Below are positions 32,334-39,859 of a DNA stretch of 39,859 bases, in pieces. The position numbers and the translations under genes are program-made. The notes beneath the pieces are model-generated. The model was given only the letters and a program-made list of their open reading frames with translations. It was not told where the DNA came from and made no database searches. Origin of the DNA: Weissella viridescens (GTDB lineage: Bacteria; Bacillota; Bacilli; Lactobacillales; Lactobacillaceae); assembly GCF_003862435.1 (NCBI RefSeq), contig NZ_RHGY01000005.1, positions 1-39,859 on the forward strand, read 5' to 3'. Each line of letters starts with the position of its first letter. Position 1 is the stretch's first letter.

Positions 32334-33689
32334 ATGGAACAGCAAAAAAGGCGATTTATTGCCGTAACGGGATTAATTATTGGGTTGATGTTGATTTTTG
32401 GAATTGGCATGATTCATTTTAAGTTAGCGCCATATGTGCCGTTGACCTTGGGGTTGATGGTGACGATGATTTTTGGCCGTTTAAATGGTTACTCATGGCA
32501 AATAGTGCAAAATCAACTTTTGGCAGGTGTTCGGATCGGCCTAGCGCCTATTTTCTTGTTTTTATTGATTGGCATGATTATTGCCTTATGGATGGGGGAT
32601 GGAGTGATTTCGACTTTGTTGTGGAGTGGACTCCACTTAGCACAACCGAACTGGTTTTTACCAGCTGCTTTTGTGATTAGCGCTCTCATCGGAACCGCGA
32701 TTGGGTCATCGTTTACAACAATTGCGACCATTGGTGTTGCGTTGATGGGCATCGGTACGACCTTTGGAATACCGATGCCTATGTTGGCTGGAGCAATTAT
32801 ATCAGGTGCCATCTTTGGCGATAAGAGTTCGCCCCTTTCTGGATCAACGAATCTGGCGGCTTCAATTGCTGGAAGTGAGTTGTTCGCGCACATTAAAAAT
32901 ATGATGTGGACAACGATTCCAGCCTTTGTCCTATCATTGATTGGGTTTACGAGTTTGGGGTTGTTGCATCATACCCAGGCTAGCCCAGCAAGTTTGATGC
33001 AGTTACAAGCGCATTTAACACCGCAATGGTGGAGCTTATTATTGGTGGGGCTGTTATTTGTGACCGCTTGGTTTAAAATTCCGGCCATTCCAACCTTGTT
33101 AATTAATGTCGCTGCTTCGGCGTTGGTCTTTTTACATACGCACACAGTTGCTAATTTGAGTGATGTAATGATGAATGGCTTTAAAACAACTTCATCAGAT
33201 GCAACGGTACAAGCATTATTAAATCGTGGTGGAATGTTATCGATGATGAGTACAGTGTTGATCATTATTTTAGCTTTGGCTTTGGGTGGGATTCTCACTG
33301 AAGAGTCAATCTTAGCTGATTTTATGGCCCCACTGATTAAACGTGTTACGACGCAAGCTGAGGCAGTAATTGGGACGTTAATGACTGGAATTCTCGCTAA
33401 TTTTATGATTGGCGAAAAATGTTTAGCAACGATATTGCCAGGGGAGCTTTGGAAACCAACTTTCAAGCGTTTGGACTTAGCGCCAGTCGCCTTAAGCCGA
33501 ACGCTCGAAGATTCAGGAACTGTTGTGAATTATCTGGTGCCATGGGGCGTTGCGGGTAGTTTTTGTGCCCAAACCTTAGGGGTTCCAGTAACGCATTTCG
33601 CGGTATTTGCCATCTTTGCGTGGGCATCGCCTTTGTGCTCGATGATTTCAGCAGTGACGAAGGTTGGTTTAGAACAAAGTGATGATTAA
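32334..33689 (+). CDS. NhaC-family Na+/H+ antiporter-like transporter, paralog 1
   Basis: 451 aa with about 11-12 membrane segments. The family core includes IAPIFLFLLIG-like LAPIFLFLLIGMI, GTAIGSSFTTIATIGVALMG and the conserved GDKSSPLSGSTNLAASIAG, plus GTVVNYLVPWGVAG near the end. NhaC-type proteins are annotated as Na+/H+ antiporters, but members under tyrosine T-boxes in Lactobacillales have been predicted to move tyrosine. The T-box leader here supports transport of an amino acid rather than pH control. About 70% identical by eye to the second paralog at 35377-36738. Confidence 0.88.
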   Translation: MEQQKRRFIAVTGLIIGLMLIFGIGMIHFKLAPYVPLTLGLMVTMIFGRLNGYSWQIVQNQLLAGVRIGLAPIFLFLLIGMIIALWMGDGVISTLLWSGLHLAQPNWFLPAAFVISALIGTAIGSSFTTIATIGVALMGIGTTFGIPMPMLAGAIISGAIFGDKSSPLSGSTNLAASIAGSELFAHIKNMMWTTIPAFVLSLIGFTSLGLLHHTQASPASLMQLQAHLTPQWWSLLLVGLLFVTAWFKIPAIPTLLINVAASALVFLHTHTVANLSDVMMNGFKTTSSDATVQALLNRGGMLSMMSTVLIIILALALGGILTEESILADFMAPLIKRVTTQAEAVIGTLMTGILANFMIGEKCLATILPGELWKPTFKRLDLAPVALSRTLEDSGTVVNYLVPWGVAGSFCAQTLGVPVTHFAVFAIFAWASPLCSMISAVTKVGLEQSDD

Positions 33690-33770
33690 CATAGTCATAA
33701 ATTTCGGCGATTTTAAGCCAAGTTGAACCAGAGTTTTGTATACTGACTCATATAAAGAGGAAGTGACAAA

Positions 33771-34997
33771 ATGAAATTATTGAAGTATTTACAAATTGGT
33801 GCAGTTGTTGCTGGCTTAGCGGTGGTGCCAGCGCAAGTCGCGCAAGCTGCCGTCATTACGCCTAAAACAGATATGGGTTCAGCAGTTGTGATTCAAGCGA
33901 AAACGGGACAGGTGTTGGCAGATCAAAACGGAAATGAACGTTTGCCAATTGCCTCGGTTTCTAAATTAATTGTTGTTTACATGTTGGAACAAAAAATCCA
34001 AAAAAATGAATTATCACTCGATCAAAAGGTGACAATTCCTGAAGATATTGCCAAATTCAGTCAGGATAGCAGTGTGGCAAATGTGCCGATGACAACGAGT
34101 CGGACGTACACGATTTCACAAATTTTGGACGCAACCTTGATTGAATCCTCTAATGCTGGAGCCATGGAGCTAGCCCACTTGGTAGCTGGTTCGCAGGAAA
34201 ATTATTATCAACAAGCTGAAAAATTGTTAACTAGCTGGGGGATTAAAAATCCAAAGATGTATTCTGCTTCAGGACTACGAAATGGTGATTTAGCTTCTTT
34301 TGAAGACAAATCTGTTGCACCCAGTGCGGAAAATAAGTTTTCAGCACGTGAAATCTCCCTAATTTCAAAGCATTTGGTCGATGATTACCCACAAATTACA
34401 ACGTACACACAGAAAAAAGAAGCAAATTTCCCATTACCTGATGGGTCAAATATGGTTTTGAAAAATACCAATTTATTGTTGGGGAATAAGCAATACCATA
34501 TTGATGGACTAAAAACGGGATTAACGCCGAATAATGGCTCAAATCTTGTTTCACACGGGACGTTGAACCACCAACCAGTCATTACAGTTGTTTTGAATAC
34601 GAATGACCATCCACGTCAAGAAATTTTCAATCAAACCTTATCGGTACTTGGTCAAGTCCAAGATCAAACCAAGTTGCAAGCCCCACAAACAAAGCAGTCT
34701 GTTAAAATCGATAATGCTGAGGGAAATCACGGTCAAGTTGCCCTGAAAGCGGGTGCCGGTCAACAATATTTTGTAAAGCAAACGGATGATACGGTGTCAA
34801 TTAATGCAATTAAGCCAAAGGCAAACGTGGCTGCGCCACTTCAAACGAATGATGTGGTAGCAACTGGACGCGTCTCTTTTAGTCAAAAAGCAGATGATGA
34901 CTTTATTGACGGTAAAACGCCACAGCTTAAGCTTTATCCCACACAGGGTGTGAAAAAAGCTAATCTATTTACGACGTTAATTCAAAAAGTTTCATAA
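33771..34997 (+). CDS. dacA: D-alanyl-D-alanine carboxypeptidase (DacA, peptidase S11)
   Basis: Trims the terminal D-Ala from peptidoglycan stem peptides, limiting crosslinks. 408 aa. Signal peptide with cleavage near AQA (residues ~24-26). Catalytic S62 in SVSK (SxxK), the second motif SSN in LIESSNAGAME, and KTG in IDGLKTGLTPNNG are all present. The C-terminal beta-rich PBP5_C domain follows from about residue 290. No clear membrane-anchoring helix at the end, only the short VKKANLFTTLIQKVS. It sits between the two T-box/transporter units. Confidence 0.93.
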   Translation: MKLLKYLQIGAVVAGLAVVPAQVAQAAVITPKTDMGSAVVIQAKTGQVLADQNGNERLPIASVSKLIVVYMLEQKIQKNELSLDQKVTIPEDIAKFSQDSSVANVPMTTSRTYTISQILDATLIESSNAGAMELAHLVAGSQENYYQQAEKLLTSWGIKNPKMYSASGLRNGDLASFEDKSVAPSAENKFSAREISLISKHLVDDYPQITTYTQKKEANFPLPDGSNMVLKNTNLLLGNKQYHIDGLKTGLTPNNGSNLVSHGTLNHQPVITVVLNTNDHPRQEIFNQTLSVLGQVQDQTKLQAPQTKQSVKIDNAEGNHGQVALKAGAGQQYFVKQTDDTVSINAIKPKANVAAPLQTNDVVATGRVSFSQKADDDFIDGKTPQLKLYPTQGVKKANLFTTLIQKVS

Positions 34998-35003
34998 AAA
35001 TGA

Positions 35004-35032
35004 TTGACAAATGAGAGCATGCTGAGTAAGAT
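35004..35032 (+). promoter_or_regulatory. Promoter of the second T-box unit
   Basis: Perfect TTGACA, 17-nt spacer, TAAGAT, right after the dacA stop codon. Confidence 0.8.
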
Positions 35033-35039
35033 TAGTTAC

Positions 35040-35253
35040 ATTAAGTCAGTAGGTAGCTAAATTGTATGTCAGAGAAGCCGTGTATTGCTGTGAGCGGCGC
35101 AGGTTTAGTTACTGAATTATTTACATGCGAATAGTCGGATCAAAGAGGTATTGGACAAGTCTATTTGTCGAATATAATTTTGGGTGGTACCGCGGATTAG
35201 TAAACACTAATATCGTCCCAACTATGCTTAGGCGTAGTTGGGACTTTTTTTAT
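35040..35253 (+). promoter_or_regulatory. T-box riboswitch 2, probable tyrosine (UAU) specifier
   Basis: Same order as T-box 1: ATTGTATGTCAGAGAAG with GCCG/CGGC apical stem, specifier region CTGAAT-TAT-TTACATGC (TAT at 35118-35120), the T-box GGGTGGTACCGCGG, and the terminator CCCAACTATGC-TTAG-GCGTAGTTGGGACTTTTTTT. The upper helix TCAG/CTGA and lower helix GTATGT/ACATGC flank the specifier. Much of Stem I and the terminator are near identical to leader 1, so the two leaders are a duplication. Confidence 0.92.
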
Positions 35254-35376
35254 TTTAAGGAGGTTAGCACATTGGGGTATTTGAACTAAAAGAAACATCA
35301 GGTGGTTTGATTCGATATCACATTTAATTAGAGCACACAGAACCATGTCACAAACAAATTAGATGGAGATATCATT
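35254..35376 (+). other. Leader extension between T-box 2 and its gene
   Basis: 123 nt without a recognisable gene. A strong AAGGAGG at 35257-35263 stands before ATTGGGGTATTTGAAC, an 18-codon frame from ATT that ends in TAA, so it looks like the ribosome binding site of a lost or non-standard start. The transporter itself starts at ATG 35377 with GATGGAGA. Confidence 0.4.
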
Positions 35377-36738
35377 ATGCAAAACAAACACAGATTTTTA
35401 TCAGTCACACTTTTAATGCTTTTATTATTTGCAATCTTTGGCATTAGTATTATTCAATTTCATTTACCCCCATTTGTCCCGTTGATTACAGCGATTATGG
35501 TGACGATGGTTTTTGGAAAGCTCAACCATTTTTCATGGAATGATTTGCAAAATCAATTGTTATCTGGGATTCAAACCGGATTAGCCCCAATTTTCTTGTT
35601 CTTGTTAATTGGGATGTTGATTGGATTATGGATGGCGGTTGGTGTCATTCCAACGCTATTATGGACGGGACTAAATTTGGCAAGTCCAACATGGTTCCTA
35701 CCAGCAGCGTTCTTGATTCCGGCTTTGATTGGAACGGCCATTGGATCAGCGTTTACGACGATGGCGACGGTGGGAGTTGCCTTGATGGGTGTTGGCTTAA
35801 CGTTAGGATTCCCAGCGCCAGTACTTGCCGGAGCAATTATCTCAGGAGCAATCTTTGGTGATAAAAGTTCACCATTGTCAGATTCAACCAACTTAGCAGC
35901 ATCAATCGCGGGTACTGATCTGTTTGCCCATATTAAGAACTTGATGTGGACGACTATTCCAGCCTTCTTGGTATCGCTAATTGCCTTTACTGTGCTTGGA
36001 CTACAAAATCATGCGACGGCAAGTCTATCTTCAATCACAACGTTACAACATCAATTACAACCAAACTTTTGGTCATTGCTTTTGTTGGTCTTACTCTTCG
36101 TTATGGCTTGGGTAAAGATTCCAGCGATTCCAACCTTGATGATTAACGTTGTGTTATCTTCATTGATTTTCTTAACGAACCATTCATTGACGGCTCTGAG
36201 CGATACCATCTTAAACGGATTCAAGACTTCAGCCGATAATCCAACGATTCAAGCTTTATTAAATCGTGGTGGGATGTTATCAATGATGCCAACAGTCATC
36301 ATCATTATGCTGGCACTAGCACTAGGTGGAATGTTGTCACAAGAAAACATCTTGCAAGACTTTATGGCACCAGTGATTAAACGTGTGAAGACGCAAGCTG
36401 CAACGGTCACGGGGACAATTATGACAGGAATCCTCGCCAACTTTATGATTGGTGAGCAATACTTGGCAACAATCTTACCAGGGCAACTTTGGAAGCCGGT
36501 TTTTAAGCGAGTGAAGCTATCACCGTTGGCTCTTGGGCGAACGCTTGAAGATTCAGGAACTGTGATTAACTACCTCGTGCCATGGGGGGTCGCCGGAAGT
36601 TTTGCGGCCCAAACGTTAAATGTCCCAGTAACAAGTTTTGCTTTGTTTACAATCTTTGCTTGGATTTCACCAGTCTTCTCATTACTTTCTGCCTGGACCG
36701 GGATTGGTTTAAAACAAGCATCAGACCAATTAGAATAG
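35377..36738 (+). CDS. NhaC-family Na+/H+ antiporter-like transporter, paralog 2
   Basis: 453 aa, aligned end to end with the 32334 paralog: same membrane topology, same GDKSSPLSDSTNLAASIAG (Asp instead of Gly after Ser-Ser-Pro-Leu-Ser), and the same LEDSGTVINYLVPWGVAGSF. Codons look slightly more optimised than in paralog 1. The presence of its own T-box and promoter means the two copies can be induced independently by low tyrosine-tRNA charging. Substrate tyrosine or sodium is open, as for paralog 1. Confidence 0.88.
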   Translation: MQNKHRFLSVTLLMLLLFAIFGISIIQFHLPPFVPLITAIMVTMVFGKLNHFSWNDLQNQLLSGIQTGLAPIFLFLLIGMLIGLWMAVGVIPTLLWTGLNLASPTWFLPAAFLIPALIGTAIGSAFTTMATVGVALMGVGLTLGFPAPVLAGAIISGAIFGDKSSPLSDSTNLAASIAGTDLFAHIKNLMWTTIPAFLVSLIAFTVLGLQNHATASLSSITTLQHQLQPNFWSLLLLVLLFVMAWVKIPAIPTLMINVVLSSLIFLTNHSLTALSDTILNGFKTSADNPTIQALLNRGGMLSMMPTVIIIMLALALGGMLSQENILQDFMAPVIKRVKTQAATVTGTIMTGILANFMIGEQYLATILPGQLWKPVFKRVKLSPLALGRTLEDSGTVINYLVPWGVAGSFAAQTLNVPVTSFALFTIFAWISPVFSLLSAWTGIGLKQASDQLE

Positions 36739-36749
36739 ACCATTTTAAA

Positions 36750-37223
36750 ATGGATAAGGCAGGTAAGCATTGGCTTTTGCGGCCTTTTTCGCCTTCGCAT
36801 CAGCTATGACGTCTGATGCTTCAGTAGATGACCTCTCTGAAGCTGATTCACAGAAGAAGGATGAAGACATTAAGCCTGTCGACTCAACAGATTCCAAAGG
36901 ACCAGTTGATCCAGTAGCACCAAACGATGATTTGGCAGAGACTAAGCCTAGGGTTAAAGAACAATTTGAAAACCTGGTTGGTCTTGATGACCAAACCAAG
37001 GATGAATTAAATTGATGCTGCAAAAACGACTGAAGAAATGTATGTGACTTTGAATCAAGCACGTAAAACGCTACCAAATACGGGTGTGGCACCATCACAT
37101 CTATTGGAAGCCTTTGGTTTGCTAATGCTTTCATTGGGATTGCTTGTGCCATCTCGTCGTAAGCAGACTGGAAAATTAGCAAAGTTTGATATAAAAAAAG
37201 AGGCGTTACCCCATGTCGGGTAA
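36750..37223 (+). pseudogene. Broken small LPXTG surface protein
   Basis: Pieces of one short cell-wall protein in three frames: MDKAGKH from ATG 36750, then one base out of frame a hydrophobic LAFAAFFAFASA signal-like core and the acidic linker up to DDQTKDELN (TGA 37013), then IDAAKTTEEMYVTLNQARKT leading to LPNTG, a membrane span (LLEAFGLLMLSLGLLVP) and SRRKQ. Removing one A in TTAAATTG (37007-37014) rejoins the second and third parts as DELIDAAKTTEE; the helical stretch before LPNTG resembles GA/FIVAR-type modules. No convincing ribosome binding site remains at the start. A sortase substrate that has decayed. Confidence 0.75.
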
Positions 37224-37235
37224 CGTCTCTTTTTG
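37193..37235. terminator. Bidirectional terminator between the LPXTG remnant and msrB
   Basis: AAAAAAAGAGGCGTTACCC-CATGTC-GGGTAACGTCTCTTTTT (one G-U). Serves the rightward remnant and leftward msrB. Confidence 0.92.
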
Positions 37236-37238
37236 TGT

Positions 37239-37688
37239 TTAATTATCAAAAAGTTGGAGATACTTGCCATAACCTTCAGCTTCCATGTCGGCCTTAGGCA
37301 CGAAACGAAGTGCTGCTGAATTAATGCAGTAACGCAAACCTCCCTGATCAGTTGGACCATCATCAAAAACGTGTCCAAGGTGTGAATCAGCATTCTTTGA
37401 GCGAACTTCAGTACGTTCACGCAGTAGCTTGTAATCAGCTTCCTCTACTAAATTATGGTCATCAATGGGACGTGTAAATGAAGGCCAACCACATCCAGCA
37501 TCATATTTGTCAGTTGAGCTAAATAGGGGTGTCCCATCTACGACGTCAACAAAAATACCATCATCCCACCAGTCGTCGTATTTACCACTAAATGGGCGTT
37601 CAGTGGCTGCGTTTTGGGTAACAGCGTATTCTTCGTCAGTTAAACGTTGCTTGAGTTCTGCTTGTGTTTCTTTGTTTTTTTCAGTCAT
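37239..37688 (-). CDS. msrB: Peptide methionine (R)-S-oxide reductase MsrB
   Basis: Repairs oxidised methionine (R isomer) with thioredoxin. 149 aa. Catalytic C121 in [20 protein letters not shown] with C66, the likely recycling cysteine; [10 protein letters not shown]; and the substrate pocket WWDDGIF. The two zinc-binding CxxC pairs of some MsrB proteins are absent, as is normal in many LAB. Strong AGGAGG site. Possibly in the same leftward transcript as the two genes at 37751-38400, although TATACT 60 nt upstream could be its own promoter. Confidence 0.95.
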   Translation of the reverse strand: MTEKNKETQAELKQRLTDEEYAVTQNAATERPFSGKYDDWWDDGIFVDVVDGTPLFSSTDKYDAGCGWPSFTRPIDDHNLVEEADYKLLRERTEVRSKNADSHLGHVFDDGPTDQGGLRYCINSAALRFVPKADMEAEGYGKYLQLFDN

Positions 37689-37750
37689 TAGGTTAACCTC
37701 CTACGGTTATTAGTATATAGTTTAACGCTTTTACTAATAAAAAGAAAGTA

Positions 37751-37894
37751 TTATTGCGCTTTCTTCAAGTGCGCTAACAGTGCAGAACCTGTCAATGCGG
37801 CAATAACGACACTAAGCGTACCAAGGGCAGAGATAGCGACGTGTGTTTCCGTCTCGGGTGTTTTAACGGTCACTTCAATTAGTTTATCTGACAT
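37751..37894 (-). CDS. 47-aa membrane peptide
   Basis: A short frame with a strong GAGGAG site: MSDKLIEVTVKTPETETHVA at the N-terminus, then a single hydrophobic segment (ISALGTLSVVIAALTGSALL, residues 21-40) and a basic end AHLKKAQ. Its start is 20 nt after the stop of the 161-aa gene upstream, so the pair is likely one operon. No known family; it could be a small regulatory membrane peptide or a membrane anchor for the partner. Confidence 0.65.
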   Translation of the reverse strand: MSDKLIEVTVKTPETETHVAISALGTLSVVIAALTGSALLAHLKKAQ

Positions 37895-37914
37895 AAAGAC
37901 TCCTCTATAGATGG

Positions 37915-38400
37915 CTAGTTTGAAAAATCAATGATTTCTGCGAAGTTGTTACGGTAATCCTGCGTTAAATTAGCGTATGGACTATTAATAAAGATGGTAA
38001 AGAAATTGTGCTCAGCCCCCGTTTCAAATAGTTGGGTTAAAACTGTTTGTTTGGCTGTTGACCACGTGGTGCTTTCAAAATCGTCGATAACAATAATATT
38101 GAGTTCAGCTTGATTTTGGGTGAAATTTTGTTGCATGGTTGTCTGTAAATTGTTTAGAAAATCAGATGCGAGAGTGGGCTTGAGTCCCTTGAACAGCGTC
38201 GTTTGATTGTCAAAATCAGTGACTTGCAGGTAAGGTGTTGCGTCATTTTCTTCATAAATCCAAATGTTACCAGAGATTTCATTGGCGTAGGTCGACTGCC
38301 AATCCTGAATTTTTTGTCGGACGGCCTGTACCATTTGGCCTTGATCGCCATTAGTAATGAGGGTGTGATGTAACGTTTTAGGGTGAGTGGGGTTCTCCAT
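37915..38400 (-). CDS. Hypothetical protein, possible degenerate FtsK/EssC-like ATPase fold
   Basis: 161 aa, soluble. Features suggest a P-loop fold without a working Walker A: the N-terminal LITNGDQGQMVQAVRQKIQD occupies the P-loop and following helix but has no GK[ST]; LNIIVIDDFES is a good Walker B strand; and LFETGAEHNFFTIFINSP with DYRNNFAEIIDFS resembles the strand-loop after Walker B in FtsK/SpoIIIE/EssC proteins (a GIH-type strand, then an NF-x-x-I ending). ATG 38400 is preferred over 38406, whose AAGAAGG is only 3 nt away. Function unknown; the pattern reading is mine. Confidence 0.6.
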   Translation of the reverse strand: MENPTHPKTLHHTLITNGDQGQMVQAVRQKIQDWQSTYANEISGNIWIYEENDATPYLQVTDFDNQTTLFKGLKPTLASDFLNNLQTTMQQNFTQNQAELNIIVIDDFESTTWSTAKQTVLTQLFETGAEHNFFTIFINSPYANLTQDYRNNFAEIIDFSN

Positions 38401-38843
38401 AGTCATTAACCTTCTTAAATGTTATTTTTTATCATTATAGTCCAATCTAATTCTAAAGAAAACCGCGTGGATAAAAGTTAAATGATGAGGTCATAGCTGA
38501 AGAAATATTTCACTCAGAGTAGCAGCCATTAATTCAATGACTGACACTAGGACGTCACGTGAAGGGCATACCGTGGGCGCATAAAAGAGAAGCGGAAGTA
38601 GACGATAAGTGAAAATGACTTTAGCACTTAACTTGGTAGCGCTTGGTAGTAGACAAATAGAATGCGTACGGACTATACCAGTGGTAAGAGAGATTCTTTC
38701 CATACATATTTGTTTTTCGCTTGATATTATAATATGTCACATTTTTTCCATATTTAAAATATGCCATATGGACATGCAATAATTAAATCATATAAAATTA
38801 TTTATGTGATTTAATTATTTTTTATTATAAGGTGTAACTTTAA
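38401..38843. other. Non-coding transition into AT-rich DNA
   Basis: No gene recognised over ~440 bases. Left part: leftward promoter of the 161-aa gene with TATAAT (ATTATA at 38434-38439). Middle (38460-38700): composition like the host, no credible gene. Right part: a 15-bp palindrome CATATTTAAAATATG (38749-38763), and an AT-only inverted repeat AATAATTAAATCA/TGATTTAATTATT with T-run (38778-38823), either a weak terminator or leader structure for the gene that follows. AT content rises sharply from ~38700. Confidence 0.5.
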
Positions 38844-39859
38844 ATGTTCAGAAAAAGTTTATTAATAATAATTGGTTCAATTTTTATTTTGGGTGCATAT
38901 CTTCTTTTTTATAATTCAAATAACGCTTATTTATTACGGACAGCCGAACAGCAATATAACTTTGAGGATAAATTTAAGGTAATTAATATACCTGATTTCA
39001 TTGATAGTGATGATAAATATAAAGAAGTTTTGTCTGTTTTAAATGATGCTAGTAAAGAAGTTAATATTAATTATATGAAGGTTCAGCTTCTTTCGGGGTA
39101 TCAGATTGATAAAGCTGGTTTTTATAATTATGGTCTTCCTAGGGCAGAGTTGAACTATCAAGTGCATACTGTGAAATCTAGCAATATTTGGACCCTTTTT
39201 CAACAATCTACTAAAAAAGTAGGTTCTAAATATGTTAACGATTTGCCTCTAAAGGGATATTCTTCAGGTATTAGTCCAATTGACAATGATATTTCTTATA
39301 ACGGACGGCAAGGTGATTTTTATATTGAGACAGACAGTAAGGACGATTATGATAAGTTTATTGAGGCGTTAGCTTTGAAATATAATCGTGAATTTCATAA
39401 AACTTATACGCTTTCGTCATTTCAAGAAAGTAAGGATTATCAAAAAGCCAATTTACAAATTGAGTTTCCTGATTTAACTGAATTACAATTTGCGTTGTTT
39501 GGATTACTTTCAATTTTTGTTTTGTTGTATGTATTGTTAAGTAGTAAATATATTGGTAGTTATAAGTTGGAGGGGTTATCTAACTTAATGATGACTCGAG
39601 AATTGTTTAGAACTGTTTTTTTGTTTATGTTGATCATTACAGGTTTTGTAATTACTTATTTACTTGCATTCGAACATTGGCATATACAGTTAACGGCATA
39701 TATAGTATTAGGTTCTATTATAGTTATTTTGATTTTAACAGCTTTAGGTGCCGTCTTCTCTTTAAATTATCTTTCTTTAAATAGTCAGTTAAAAAACAAA
39801 AATTATTTATCATGGTCATTTTATATTATATATATTATTAAAGCGATTATCTTAATAAT
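38844..39859 (+). CDS. Bacteriocin-associated-type integral membrane protein (DUF1430-like), partial
   Basis: Open frame from ATG 38844 (AAGGTG upstream) to the window edge, 338 codons and still open. One N-terminal membrane segment (LLIIIGSIFILGAYLLFYNS) is followed by a large extracellular part of ~200 residues (NYMKVQLLSGYQIDKAGFYN), then several membrane segments starting at LFGLLSIFVLLYVLLSS, with KYIGSYKLEGLSN like the intracellular loop of FtsX-type permeases. This layout fits the bacteriocin-associated integral membrane family, usually next to an ABC ATPase and small peptides. DNA is far more AT-rich than its neighbours, a sign of transfer. Confidence in the frame is high, in the family moderate. 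Confidence 0.65.
   Translation, partial: MFRKSLLIIIGSIFILGAYLLFYNSNNAYLLRTAEQQYNFEDKFKVINIPDFIDSDDKYKEVLSVLNDASKEVNINYMKVQLLSGYQIDKAGFYNYGLPRAELNYQVHTVKSSNIWTLFQQSTKKVGSKYVNDLPLKGYSSGISPIDNDISYNGRQGDFYIETDSKDDYDKFIEALALKYNREFHKTYTLSSFQESKDYQKANLQIEFPDLTELQFALFGLLSIFVLLYVLLSSKYIGSYKLEGLSNLMMTRELFRTVFLFMLIITGFVITYLLAFEHWHIQLTAYIVLGSIIVILILTALGAVFSLNYLSLNSQLKNKNYLSWSFYIIYIIKAIILI

Noticed and set aside
32513-33466. Long leftward frames opposite the first NhaC-family gene
   Set aside because: Antisense shadows of a hydrophobic membrane protein; no ribosome binding site, and no leftward promoter seen.
32108-35253. Similar blocks at 32130-32310 and 35060-35255 considered as mobile-element ends
   Set aside because: They are two T-box leaders; no transposase or target duplication is present.
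37465-37713. Rightward frame opposite msrB
   Set aside because: msrB on the other strand has all catalytic motifs; this is its shadow.
38491-38703. Leftward 70-codon frame before the AT-rich region
   Set aside because: No ribosome binding site, unusual composition and no recognisable similarity; the stretch looks non-coding.

Overview
The window looks like a low-GC Gram-positive chromosome of the Lactobacillales, most likely Weissella or a close Leuconostocaceae relative. The evidence is a 5S rRNA followed by a tRNA cluster without encoded CCA ends, strong AGGAGG-type ribosome binding sites, T-box leaders, a CcpA-type cre site, a mannose PTS with manO, and gap and pgk together without cggR or tpiA beside them. 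The genus is inference; no 16S or 23S rRNA lies inside the window.

Layout. 1-720: end of an rRNA operon (5S, then Val, Asp, Trp, His, Leu and Pro tRNAs). 780-4930: a two-gene unit (unknown 99-aa protein plus an ADP-ribosylglycohydrolase) convergent with a large YfhO-type membrane protein. 5090-9930: aspartase, then the mannose-family PTS operon manXYZ-manO under a promoter overlapped by a cre site. 10020-12880: secreted or anchored nuclease, DUF308/HdeD membrane protein, 3-hydroxyacyl-CoA dehydrogenase, small acidic protein. 13170-18100: five-gene operon for uptake and intracellular cleavage of glycerophosphodiesters (ATPase, two permeases, binding protein, phosphodiesterase). 18270-19640: tRNA-Arg, an XRE regulator overlapping an ImmA/IrrE-like protein, and a small membrane protein. 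19780-24480: gap, pgk, lepA, rpmE2.

24670-27660 reads as a decayed prophage lysogeny module: a membrane-anchored protein of unknown function, an ImmA/IrrE metallopeptidase, a cI-like repressor, an operator region with repeated ATTACACAA-like sites, a frame-broken phage-type regulator whose two frames join at a dnaX-like A-AAA-AAG heptamer, a small membrane/coiled-coil protein, and fragments of dead genes. No integrase or attachment site was recognised.

27690-32030 holds CsbD and GlsB/YeaQ/YmgE-type stress proteins, an amino-acid permease, an M32 carboxypeptidase and a nitroreductase whose promoter carries two palindromes. 32070-36740 carries two paralogous NhaC-family transporters, each behind its own T-box leader with a probable tyrosine (UAU) specifier, separated by a DacA-type D,D-carboxypeptidase. 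36750-38400 has a frame-broken small LPXTG surface protein and a leftward group: a protein resembling a pseudo-ATPase, a 47-aa membrane peptide and msrB. From about 38700 the sequence turns clearly AT-rich and ends inside a gene for a bacteriocin-associated-type membrane protein, probably the edge of an acquired island.

The parts most worth a second look are the frameshift site in the phage-type regulator, the duplicated T-box/transporter unit, the alternative hairpins between gap and pgk, and the pseudo-ATPase/47-aa peptide pair. All calls rest on reading the sequence and on family knowledge; no database search was run.
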